The notes beneath the pieces were generated by a model. It had not been told where the DNA came from and ran no database searches. It saw only the letters and a list, made by a program, of their open reading frames with translations. A stretch of 24,995 nt of DNA from an uncultured Clostridia bacterium (GTDB taxonomy: Bacteria > Bacillota > Clostridia > Christensenellales > Aristaeellaceae): contig CALGBY010000082.1 in NCBI GenBank assembly GCA_937886445.1, positions 1-24,995 of the forward strand, written 5' to 3'. Below are positions 1-6,531 of the stretch, piece after piece. How positions within the stretch are numbered: the stretch's first letter is position 1; each line of letters begins with the position of its first letter. A program made the position numbers and the translations under genes.

Positions 1-2
1 GA

Positions 3-44
3 TCAGCGCGAGTCAAAGCAGCGCGTGTACCTTCTCTTTTTCAC
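3..44 (-). other. Strong ribosome site followed by a 13-codon frame at the window edge
   Basis: On the minus strand a GGAGGG Shine-Dalgarno sequence (about 50-55) precedes a GTG at 44-42 by about 7 nt. The frame reads MKKRRYTRCFDSR and stops at 3-5. The ribosome site is as good as those of the real genes here, so it may start a gene that continues beyond the window in a frameshifted form, or encode a leader peptide. Only the site and the short frame are seen; no function is proposed. Confidence 0.2.
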
Positions 45-273
45 AGTGATCCCTCCTTTCGGTTCCCTCATATATAAAGACGCGTTCAACAGCCGTTTGT
101 GACACCCGGATGATGATTTTTGCAAAATTTCGTTTTCTGAACGGGCGCGGGGGATCAGTTTACGGTGTTGCATATATATAGATGCACCTGAACGGCGTTT
201 TGAAACATAGCTTTGAAAAATTTCATCAGCTTTTCGCGCGTTTGCCGAATACAGAGAATTGCCGCGATGCAGA

Positions 274-363
274 TCACCGTACTGTGCGGTGCGCTGTCGC
301 CCGTACGGCAGCAGCGCGGTTTTCGGAGCTTCCGGAACCGAACATACTGATAGAATTGCTCAT
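274..363 (-). CDS. Possible 29-residue peptide directly after the candidate agrD
   Basis: A short frame starts at ATG 363-361, only 2 nt after the agrD stop codon (368-366). A GGAGG (375-371) inside the end of agrD sits 7 nt upstream, which is ideal spacing, so translation coupled to agrD is plausible. The product is rich in Ser, Ala and Arg (it begins MSNSISMFGSGSSENRAAAV) and has no membrane segment and no AgrD-like helix. No family is recognised. It overlaps other open frames on both strands that have no comparable ribosome site. It could be a real small peptide, a decayed gene, or chance. No terminator is visible between here and position 150. Confidence 0.3.
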   Translation of the reverse strand: MSNSISMFGSGSSENRAAAVRATAHRTVR

Positions 364-365
364 AT

Positions 366-530
366 TCATACCTCCGTATTTTCTTTATCAATTCTTTCCT
401 TTTTCGTATTCTCTGCAATTGCTGTTTCTGGAACTGTACATTCAAAGATACCATGATAACTAGGCATTTTTGCCGAAACCAAGCCATAAAAATACAGAAA
501 CTTCATTATAAGTGATGCGAAAAACCTCAT
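366..530 (-). CDS. agrD: Candidate AgrD-type cyclic autoinducer precursor peptide, 54 aa
   Basis: This small gene would encode the precursor of a cyclic peptide pheromone that AgrB processes and AgrC senses. The chosen ATG (530-528) has an AAGGAG ribosome site about 8 nt upstream; a longer frame from 566 lacks one. Residues 1-20 are hydrophobic and amphipathic (MRFFASLIMKFLYFYGLVSA), as in AgrD leaders. They are followed by a short segment, KMPSYHGIFE, then CTVPE and a charged tail (residues 40-54, many Glu and Lys). AgrD peptides have the same three parts, with a Pro-Glu type motif just after the signal. Ser24 is the likeliest ring-forming residue (a lactone); Cys31 is the alternative. It lies directly downstream of the agrB remnant. 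Identification rests on position and architecture, because AgrD sequences vary too much to be certain by eye. Confidence 0.55.
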   Translation of the reverse strand: MRFFASLIMKFLYFYGLVSAKMPSYHGIFECTVPETAIAENTKKERIDKENTEV

Positions 531-1059
531 GTAGATTACTCCTTCCTTTACTGATTCAGTATACATTGTTTATATTAAGAAATGTGAGTTGTATCGTGAA
601 CAGCAGGAAAAACGATGTGAAATGCAATTCAGCCTCATAATATCGGTGAATATACTGTGATAAATATTATTATGATCGTATAGATACTGTGGCAGCTTAA
701 TCGCCTGAATTGATATGATCATATCTTCTGTGCTGTAATATGTTTTTTTGTATTATGGCAGTTTGTCTGGAAAGGGCACTTAAAAACATGCTTATCGCCA
801 CTGTTTTTGCAATATGTGACTTGAAAAGAAAAAGTAAACTGATGATGACCAATTCAGATATTGTGACTGCAATGGATATTGTTTTCATTTGTCGCGATTT
901 TTTTAACAGATATTTCTTATTATCATGCAAACATACGGGATAATATAGCATAACATAACTGGAGAAACAAACAAGTACTATGACAGCGAAAAATGGTATA
1001 ACTGCTTCCGTAAGCAAAAGCGCGCATATTAATCCGCAAAACATAATCATATAACATAC

Positions 1060-1223
1060 TAGGGTGTGTTTCTAAATTCAAAACGATGCATTTTCAGCAT
1101 CTTTTCCGTCATTTCTGCGTTGTCGAACCTCGATTTACCTCCAGTAAACCTTCGGTTCTTCGCCTTGAACTGACGGAAAATCTGCTTGAAACTGCACATT
1201 CCTCATTTTAGAGACACACCCTA
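1060..1223. mobile_element. MITE-like palindromic element, family 1, inserted in agrB
   Basis: The element proper spans 1062-1221 (160 bp) and is flanked by TA on both sides (1060-1061 and 1222-1223), the target duplication expected of IS630/Tc1-mariner type transposition. Its ends are imperfect inverted repeats: GGGTGTGTTTCTAAA on the left, and GGGTGTGTCTCTAAA on the right when read from the other strand, one mismatch in 15. The inner arms are also partly complementary (TTTTCCGTCA near 1103-1112 against TGACGGAAAA at 1171-1180), so the whole element can fold into one long imperfect hairpin. It has no transposase gene and would depend on an enzyme encoded elsewhere. A second copy runs off the right end of the window. 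Confidence 0.85.
1129..1154 (+). repeat. 26-nt apex shared with the second MITE-like element
   Basis: These 26 nt, from CTCGATTTAC to AAACCTTCG, are identical to 24167-24192 in the other, differently ended element. They form the tip of the hairpin, with a small TTTAC/GTAAA stem around a CTCCA loop. Confidence 0.85.
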
Positions 1224-1466
1224 AACGGTTATGTGCGTGAAAGCCGCCACCTGCTGTTTGGTTCACATAGAATACTGTGATTAACAGTGCAGCTTCTGCG
1301 GCTTTATCAAATAATATACTGATAAATAACAAGCCTGCTGTGCTGATAACTGTGTAAAACACCGTTTCGCAGCCATAAACGCATAATTCGTGCTTATCTT
1401 CAGCCGGACTTGCATGGTATTCCAGATAACGGACGGTTTTTTCAGCGATACTGTGCAGCATAGTCA

Positions 1467-2780
1467 TCACCGTGTTTTTTCTGGGGCATCCGGAAAGGGC
1501 AGCGCGATCTTTACATGAAAGGTGTCCTCCTGCACATCAAAACTGCAGTGCCCGCCGTAATTGTCTGTAAGCCGTCTGATACTCTGGATGCCTAAGGAAT
1601 GCATGCTGATATCCGCTTTTGAAGAACGCCAGCTGCCGTGCTCCGAAAGCAGTGTGTCCGGGTTACAGGAATTGTCACACAGAATGTAAAACATATTCCA
1701 GCTGCGGGAGAATATCAGACGGACAGGCCCGGCAGCGGAGGGATCACTTATACGGGCTGTTCCTTCTATCGCGTTGTCCAGTATGTTTCCGAGAACAGTG
1801 CAGAAGTCCACCTCGTTTATCGGCAGTTCATCAAGGGGATAGGACGAATAACTGAAGGCGATGCGGTGCTGATCCATTACGGCGCGTTTGGAAGCAATCA
1901 GCGCGTCCACGGCATCGGAACCGGTGATCATGCTGCTGTCGGCATCCAGATGCTTTTTATATTCGGTGATATAGTGCACGGCATTTTCATTTTCACTGTC
2001 GTTGAGCATTTGTTCCATTATCTGTACATGGTGCTTAAAATCATGCCGCAGTATCTGCAGGCGGCGGTAGGTCTGCTGTATTTCCTCATTGTGCTGTTTC
2101 GTTCGGATGAGCGTTTCCAATTCAAGCCGGTATTGGTTCTCCTGCTCGGCACTGCGCGTTATCTGTATCAGCAGCGCAAAGGATAGTGCTGCGCTGGCAA
2201 GCACGCAGATATAGGCTGCTGAAAAAGACAGATCATTATTCGCAATGAGAGAGGCGGCTTGAACACGGTAAATCACTTCTCCCGCAACCATCCAGCCGGC
2301 TGCCAGCAAAACGGAAAGCAGCATGGTATTCCACCGGGCGGCAGAATAACTGATCCTGATTTTGGTGATCAGATATAAAAGAGCGGCAAGCACACAGTTA
2401 TTGCCTTCCATCAGGATCAGCCTGTAGCCTGTACTGGACATGATTGTTTCTGCCGATATTCCGGGAATGGAAAGAAAAAGATTGATCGAAAGGGAGGATA
2501 CCGTGTTAAACACGATACCGAGTATAATGGTCCAGTATACGGTGAAGGGCCATTTTGTTTCTTTTCCTGTCAGACCGTAGATCAGGGGTATGATGAATAC
2601 AGCAGAATCCGGCGCATAAAACGGCAGTTGCTCATATACGGACAGGTATACGGCAGCCGCGGCTGTGGAGACCGCTTCGGGCAGCAGCGTTCTGTGATGT
2701 ATGGAAAGGCGGCGTTTCATAAAGACGGTCATGATCAGCCCCTGCAGAATGTTTGTGACCGTTTCAATCAGAAACCACAT
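1467..2780 (-). CDS. agrC: AgrC-like GHKL sensor histidine kinase, 437 aa
   Basis: This is the membrane receptor kinase of a peptide quorum-sensing circuit: it would bind the processed AgrD peptide outside and phosphorylate the adjacent LytTR regulator. The N-terminal 210 residues are hydrophobic, with about six membrane segments, then a coiled-coil linker (about 212-242). The H-box LRHDFKHH gives the phospho-accepting His246. The N-box GNILDNAIEG lies at about 331-340 and the G-box SLGIQSIRRLTDNYGG at about 395-410, the pattern of GHKL kinases of the AgrC/citrate-sensor type. The start MWFLIETV (ATG 2780-2778) is chosen because a GGAGG lies about 11 nt upstream, inside the end of agrA; the longer frame from 2900 overlaps agrA and lacks support. 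Its stop overlaps the agrB start, so the genes are translationally coupled. Confidence 0.85.
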   Translation of the reverse strand: MWFLIETVTNILQGLIMTVFMKRRLSIHHRTLLPEAVSTAAAAVYLSVYEQLPFYAPDSAVFIIPLIYGLTGKETKWPFTVYWTIILGIVFNTVSSLSINLFLSIPGISAETIMSSTGYRLILMEGNNCVLAALLYLITKIRISYSAARWNTMLLSVLLAAGWMVAGEVIYRVQAASLIANNDLSFSAAYICVLASAALSFALLIQITRSAEQENQYRLELETLIRTKQHNEEIQQTYRRLQILRHDFKHHVQIMEQMLNDSENENAVHYITEYKKHLDADSSMITGSDAVDALIASKRAVMDQHRIAFSYSSYPLDELPINEVDFCTVLGNILDNAIEGTARISDPSAAGPVRLIFSRSWNMFYILCDNSCNPDTLLSEHGSWRSSKADISMHSLGIQSIRRLTDNYGGHCSFDVQEDTFHVKIALPFPDAPEKTR

Positions 2781-2784
2781 GACT

Positions 2785-3513
2785 TTATTTCCCTCCTCCC
2801 TGGTAATAACGGTCAAATGCGACCATAACAGACGCGGCGTGCATTCTTGATAACGGCAGTTTTTTGCCGTTTGATAGGCACAGTTCAGGCTTTCGTACAC
2901 AGCGGATATGTATCAGGTTTACAAGGATGCTCCTGTGGCACAAAACAAACACGGGATCACCGTTCAGCTGTGATAGCACATTTTTGAACCGGTATCTCAG
3001 TTCTGTCGGTTCCTTCTGGCCATACCTTTCAATGCGTATCCGCGGTGCGAACGCTTCAATGCAGATGATCTCCTTTTTCGGAATGGCGTATCTTCCGCTG
3101 GGAGATTCAAGCACAAGAAACCCGTTTTGCCTGGATATATACCGGTTATACGCGATATCCATACACTCAGAGAGATCTTCATTGCTTACCGGTTTGCTCA
3201 GGTACCGTAAAGCCTGTATCCTGTACCCGTCACGGATATATGCATCTGTAACGGTGATGAATACGATTGGCACTTCGGCATCCGTTTCACGTACGGTACG
3301 CGCCGCACAGATCCCGTCCATTTCACAGTAAAACAGGATATCCAGCAGCAGAAGGTCGCATTCCATGCCCTTCCGCCATTGCGAAAGAAAATCCTCAGAG
3401 CTTGAAAAACGGGCTATGCTGACGGCACAGCCGCGTTCTTCCGCCCAGCGTTCTGCCATACCGGCTATGTTTTCCTGATACTGCAGGTCATCTTCACATA
3501 TTACAATATGCAT
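2785..3513 (-). CDS. agrA: AgrA-like LytTR response regulator, 242 aa
   Basis: This cytoplasmic transcription factor would be phosphorylated by the AgrC-like kinase and bind paired LytTR sites near target promoters. The receiver domain (1-120) shows the acidic pocket Glu7-Asp8-Asp9, phospho-acceptor Asp58 in LLLLDILF, Thr87, and Lys107 in LSKPVS. The LytTR DNA-binding domain occupies about 130-240 and includes FVLCHRSILVNL. The ATG at 3513-3511 has AGGAG about 9 nt upstream. It is the first gene of the operon, 4 nt before agrC, so the order is A-C-B-D, the reverse of the staphylococcal B-D-C-A. The family also includes non-Agr regulators of bacteriocin operons; the adjacent AgrB and AgrD-like genes favour Agr. 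Confidence 0.88.
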   Translation of the reverse strand: MHIVICEDDLQYQENIAGMAERWAEERGCAVSIARFSSSEDFLSQWRKGMECDLLLLDILFYCEMDGICAARTVRETDAEVPIVFITVTDAYIRDGYRIQALRYLSKPVSNEDLSECMDIAYNRYISRQNGFLVLESPSGRYAIPKKEIICIEAFAPRIRIERYGQKEPTELRYRFKNVLSQLNGDPVFVLCHRSILVNLIHIRCVRKPELCLSNGKKLPLSRMHAASVMVAFDRYYQGGGK

Positions 3514-3682
3514 GCTCTTTTACTCCTGTAATGATATCGGTACGCGGCTGCTTTGATGCCGGGCGCTGAACAGGGGCGCTACTTTGCGGGTATTGCTGAG
3601 CTTTGTGCGCGGCAGCAGTCTTCTTCAGCGTGGCTTTACGGTTGAACAGTGTGCGGAGGGCATTCTTTTGACCTATCAGATC

Positions 3683-3711
3683 ATTATACCCCGTTTTTCG
3701 GGCTGCGGGAA
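3683..3711 (-). promoter_or_regulatory. Possible promoter of the agr operon
   Basis: On the minus strand a perfect TATAAT (3688-3683) lies about 170 nt upstream of agrA. The hexamer 17 nt further upstream, TTCCCG, is a poor -35 box, and the spacer contains a CCCG-AAAAA-CGGG mini-hairpin. A weak -35 box would suit a promoter needing an activator such as AgrA itself, but no clear LytTR repeats are visible. The implied leader is long, about 160 nt. Confidence 0.4.
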
Positions 3712-3827
3712 ATCAGCACCGTGAACGGTACGAAAAACGCCACGAAATGCAGTGAACTGCGCTGCGGGGAAGCTTGAAAACGGTCCCGGCTCGTTTTCAA
3801 ACAGGCATCAATGCCGCTTCCGGAGGG
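3692..3827 (+). repeat. Structured repeat, copy A
   Basis: The conserved part is 3774-3827: a hairpin TTGAAAACG / CGTTTTCAA (9 bp, 9-nt loop), then CAAACAG and a 30-nt tail ending CCGGAGGG. An additional perfect 9-bp stem CGTTTTTCG / CGAAAAACG (3692-3700, 3731-3739) lies upstream and encloses a smaller ACCGT/ACGGT hairpin. Other copies are at 13389-13445 and 22197-22250. This copy lies in the gene-free stretch between the agr promoter and the serS terminator. Confidence 0.6.
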
Positions 3828-3847
3828 AGTAGTGTAAAACGAAACAG

Positions 3848-3900
3848 AAAAAGACCCGTACGCGCCGGTCTGAACCGCTGGCATGCACTGCGTACGGGTC
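3848..3900 (-). terminator. Rho-independent terminator of serS
   Basis: Perfect 11-bp arms GACCCGTACGC (3853-3863) and GCGTACGGGTC (3890-3900) enclose a 26-nt loop. Read on the minus strand, the stem is followed by five T residues (3852-3848), which fits termination of serS transcription about 85 nt after its stop codon. Confidence 0.8.
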
Positions 3901-3983
3901 TGCTTTGTATAATTGTATGCGCGGTATATGCGGCGGCGCGGAGGGAAAAGGCCGGGCCTCCTGCCGGAGGCGGAGGCACCGCT

Positions 3984-5288
3984 TTACCGGTTCGGGATCA
4001 GCACTTCCTTGCCGCCCATATAGGGACGAAGCGCTTCGGGAATGGTCACACTGCCGTCGGCCTGCAGATGGTTTTCCAGGAAGGCGATCAGCATACGGGG
4101 AGGCGCGACCACGGTGTTGTTGAGGGTGTGGGGCAGATAGGACTTGCCGTTTCCGTCCTTTACGCGCATCCTGAGGCGGCGGGCCTGAGCGTCTCCGAGG
4201 TTGGAGCAGGAGCATACCTCAAAGTACTTCTGCTGACGCGGGCTCCAGGCTTCGATATCGCAGCTCTTCACCTTCAGGTCGGCCAGGTCTCCGGAGCAGC
4301 ATTCCAGCTGGCGCACGGGGATCTCCATGCTGAGGAACAGCTCTACGGAATAACGCCACATCTTTTCGTACCAGGCCATGGAATCCTCAGGCTTGCAGAC
4401 CACGATCATTTCCTGCTTTTCAAACTGGTGGATGCGGTACACGCCGCGCTCCTCGATGCCGTGCGCGCCCTTTTCCTTGCGGAAGCAGGGAGAATAGCTC
4501 GTGAGCGTCTGGGGGAGGGATTCCTCGGGAATGATCTGGTCAATAAATTTGCCGATCATGCTGTGTTCGCTGGTGCCGATCAAGTACAGATCCTCACCCT
4601 CGATCTTGTACATCATGGCGTCCATATCGGTCTGGCTCATTACGCCTTCCACCACATTACCGTGGATCATGAAGGGGGGAATGCAGTAAATGAAGCCCTT
4701 GTTGATCATAAAATCACGCGCGTAGGCCAGAATGGCGCTGTGCAGGCGGGCAATATCGCCCATCAGGTAATAGAAGCCGTTGCCGCTTACACGGCCGGCG
4801 GCGTCCATATCCACGCCGTTCAGGCTTTCCATGATCTGCGTGTGGTAGGGGATCTCGTAATCGGGCACCTTCGGCTCGCCGAAGCGCTGCACCTCCACAT
4901 TGCAGGAATCATCCGGGCCGATGGGCACGGAGGGATCGATGATGTTGGGGATCTGCAGCATCAGGTGACGGATACGCTCGGCATATTCCGCTTCCAGCTT
5001 TTCCAGTTCCTCCAGGCGTTCGGCGTTGGCCTTCACCTGTTCCTTGATCTTCTCCGCCTCTTCCAGCTTTGAAGGATCCTTTTTGGCCTGACCCATCAGC
5101 ATGCCGATCTGCTTGGACAGGCTGTTGCGGCTGCTGCGCAGGGTATCGGCCTCCGTGATGGCGGCACGGTTCAATTTATCCAGATCCAGTACTTCATCTA
5201 CCATGGGCAGCTTGAAATCCTGATACTTTTTGCGGATGTTTTCCTTGACGGCTTCGGGGTTCTCTCTGATCAGACGGATATCCAGCAT
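3984..5288 (-). CDS. serS: Seryl-tRNA synthetase, divergent subtype, 434 aa
   Basis: It charges tRNA-Ser with serine in the cytosol using ATP. The N-terminal coiled-coil arm that grips the long variable arm of tRNA-Ser is about residues 28-110. The class II core follows, with TSEHSM (about 239-244), motif 2 around CFRKEKGAHG to HQFEKQEM (about 268-294), and motif 3 around HTLNNTVVAPPRMLIAFLEN (about 387-406). The start MLDIRLIREN (ATG 5288-5286) is chosen over an upstream ATG because AAGGAG lies 9 nt before it and because SerRS proteins begin this way. The length is normal. Oddly, motif 3 and the preceding CCSGDLADLKVKS and CSCSNLGDAQARR segments differ from the usual bacterial TGDLG, SSCSN.DFQARR and HTLNGSG forms, which suggests a second SerRS subtype. 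Confidence 0.95.
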   Translation of the reverse strand: MLDIRLIRENPEAVKENIRKKYQDFKLPMVDEVLDLDKLNRAAITEADTLRSSRNSLSKQIGMLMGQAKKDPSKLEEAEKIKEQVKANAERLEELEKLEAEYAERIRHLMLQIPNIIDPSVPIGPDDSCNVEVQRFGEPKVPDYEIPYHTQIMESLNGVDMDAAGRVSGNGFYYLMGDIARLHSAILAYARDFMINKGFIYCIPPFMIHGNVVEGVMSQTDMDAMMYKIEGEDLYLIGTSEHSMIGKFIDQIIPEESLPQTLTSYSPCFRKEKGAHGIEERGVYRIHQFEKQEMIVVCKPEDSMAWYEKMWRYSVELFLSMEIPVRQLECCSGDLADLKVKSCDIEAWSPRQQKYFEVCSCSNLGDAQARRLRMRVKDGNGKSYLPHTLNNTVVAPPRMLIAFLENHLQADGSVTIPEALRPYMGGKEVLIPNR

Positions 5289-5337
5289 AACAGTACGCTC
5301 CTTGTCATACGGTGTATGCCTGTGCGGCATATGCCTT

Positions 5338-5366
5338 ATTATATACGCAGAAAGGTGAATTTGCAA
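5338..5366 (-). promoter_or_regulatory. serS promoter
   Basis: TTGCAA (5366-5361), 17 nt, then a perfect TATAAT (5343-5338) on the minus strand. The short leader contains GGCATATGCC and a second GGCATA but no T-box architecture, so regulation by uncharged tRNA is not visible. Confidence 0.75.
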
Positions 5367-5395
5367 GCGCGCCGGGCCTTTTGCAGGCGTTTATT

Positions 5396-5424
5396 TTGAC
5401 GAAAACGGCGCACTGGTATATAAT
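5396..5424 (+). promoter_or_regulatory. mnmA promoter
   Basis: TTGACG (5396-5401), a 17-nt spacer, then TATAAT (5419-5424), a near-consensus sigma-A promoter about 30 nt before the GTG start. It diverges from the serS promoter. Confidence 0.85.
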
Positions 5425-5459
5425 ATGGGCACATAAAGAGGAAACCGGAGGAAGCAGGC

Positions 5460-6467
5460 GTGGCGGAGAAGGTGATCCTGGGCCTTTCAGACGGCGTGGA
5501 CAGCGCCGTGGCGGCGTATCTTCTCAAACAGCAGGGGTACAGTGTGACCGGCGTATACCTTGATATTGCCGGTGAAAAGGAAAGAGAGGACGCCCTTTCC
5601 AGCGCCCGGAGGCTTGGCATCGAGCTGATCACGGCGGATGTCAGGGACGAAATGGATGAAAAGGTGTGCCGGCCGTTTGCCTTCGAATACCTTTCCGGGC
5701 GTACCCCCAGCCCGTGTGTGGGCTGCAATGCCCGCGTCAAGCTGCCTGTGCTGGAAAGGGTCGCGCGGGAGAACGGCGCCCGTCTGATCGCGACCGGCCA
5801 TTATGTGCGCAGGGAAGGGACGGAGCTTTACCGCGGCAGCAGGGAGAATGACCAGAGCTATATGCTGTCAAGGATCACCGGAGAGCAGGCGGAGCACCTG
5901 CTGCTTCCGCTGGGCGGGATGAACAAGACGCTGGTGAGGAAAACGGCGGAGGAGATCGGCCTTTCCGTGGCCCGCAAGGGAGACAGCCGTGAAAACTGCT
6001 TCGTGCCCAAAGGCGATAAGTATTACTCCTGGCTGGAAGCGCGCTTTGATACGCCGGGAGAGGGCGATATCATGCTGGACGGCAGGGTGATCGGCCGGCA
6101 CGGGGGCATCCACCGCTATACGGTGGGGCAGCGCCTGCCTGAGGAAACGGATAAGGGCAGATGGCTGTATGTATACAGGATCGACGCGGAAAACAACCGC
6201 ATCGAGGCCGCCGAATGGGACCGGCTGTTTACAAACGAGATCACCGTATCGGATGCCGTACTGCGCGCGAAACTGCCGGACGGGGAATTCCGGGCCCGTG
6301 TGCAGGTGCGTCACACCCGCTGGGAGGTGCCGGAATGCACTGTGTACCGCGAGGGAGAGCGGCTGCGCGTGGTGTGCGAATCGCCCCTTCGCGCCCCCGC
6401 GCCCGGGCAGGCAGCCGCCTTTTATGACGGGGACAGGCTGCTGGGCGGCGGTGTGGTATGCGGTTGA
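5460..6467 (+). CDS. mnmA: tRNA 2-thiouridylase MnmA-like protein, 335 aa
   Basis: MnmA thiolates U34 of Lys, Glu and Gln tRNAs: it adenylates the uridine and transfers sulfur through paired cysteines. The PP-loop ATP site is near the N terminus and reads LGLSDGVDS (residues 7-15), whereas the family has SGGVDS, so a loop Gly is replaced by Asp11. TPSPCVGCN carries Cys86 and Cys89, RENDQSYMLSRI is the conserved Asp-Gln-Ser-Tyr strand, and Cys180 in GDSRENCF is the second catalytic cysteine. A C-terminal beta-barrel-like region follows from about residue 200. The start is GTG with GGAGG 8 nt upstream. It is slightly shorter than the usual 350-370 residues. MnmA is the best fit; a related PP-loop thiolase is possible. 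Confidence 0.85.
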   Translation: MAEKVILGLSDGVDSAVAAYLLKQQGYSVTGVYLDIAGEKEREDALSSARRLGIELITADVRDEMDEKVCRPFAFEYLSGRTPSPCVGCNARVKLPVLERVARENGARLIATGHYVRREGTELYRGSRENDQSYMLSRITGEQAEHLLLPLGGMNKTLVRKTAEEIGLSVARKGDSRENCFVPKGDKYYSWLEARFDTPGEGDIMLDGRVIGRHGGIHRYTVGQRLPEETDKGRWLYVYRIDAENNRIEAAEWDRLFTNEITVSDAVLRAKLPDGEFRARVQVRHTRWEVPECTVYREGERLRVVCESPLRAPAPGQAAAFYDGDRLLGGGVVCG

Positions 6468-6492
6468 CAAAAGGGCGCTTTGAGAATAGAAT
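6464..6492 (+). promoter_or_regulatory. Promoter of the yybS-rplI-dnaB-yhaM operon
   Basis: TTGACA (6464-6469), exactly 17 nt, then TAGAAT (6487-6492). The TGA stop of mnmA (6465-6467) lies inside the -35 box, so the promoter overlaps the end of the upstream gene. Confidence 0.8.
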
Positions 6493-6531
6493 AAATATGG
6501 TGATTTACACCCTCAAGGAGTATTGGAACGC

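Larger units (their letters stand above)
697..1467 (-). pseudogene. agrB: agrB-like peptide protease gene split by a MITE-like insertion
   Basis: AgrB is a polytopic membrane cysteine protease that cleaves and cyclises AgrD. The N-terminal part (1467 to about 1222) holds membrane segments and the signature GGGFHAHNR. The C-terminal part (1059-697) holds further membrane segments and a PVCLHDNKK loop typical of the family. Between them lies a 160-bp palindromic element that brings in-frame stops (first TAA at 1137-1135). Deleting the element plus one TA copy (162 bp) joins the halves in frame as HNRLVCYMIMF. The result is 202 residues, a normal AgrB length, with the His-x6-Cys catalytic dyad restored. 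Start choice: ATG 1467 overlaps the agrC TGA; a GTG at 1470 and an ATG at 1461 are alternatives. As read, the gene is broken and the truncated product lacks the later membrane segments. Confidence 0.85.

Noticed and set aside
155..487. 110-codon minus-strand frame overlapping agrD
   Set aside because: No ribosome site and a basic, featureless sequence; the agrD frame has both a good site and matching architecture.
3774..5072. 432-codon plus-strand frame starting in repeat copy A
   Set aside because: Most of it is antisense to serS and it runs through the serS terminator; no domain is visible.
5289..5340. T-box leader upstream of serS
   Set aside because: The leader is only about 45 nt, with two GGCATA repeats and no T-box sequence or terminator.
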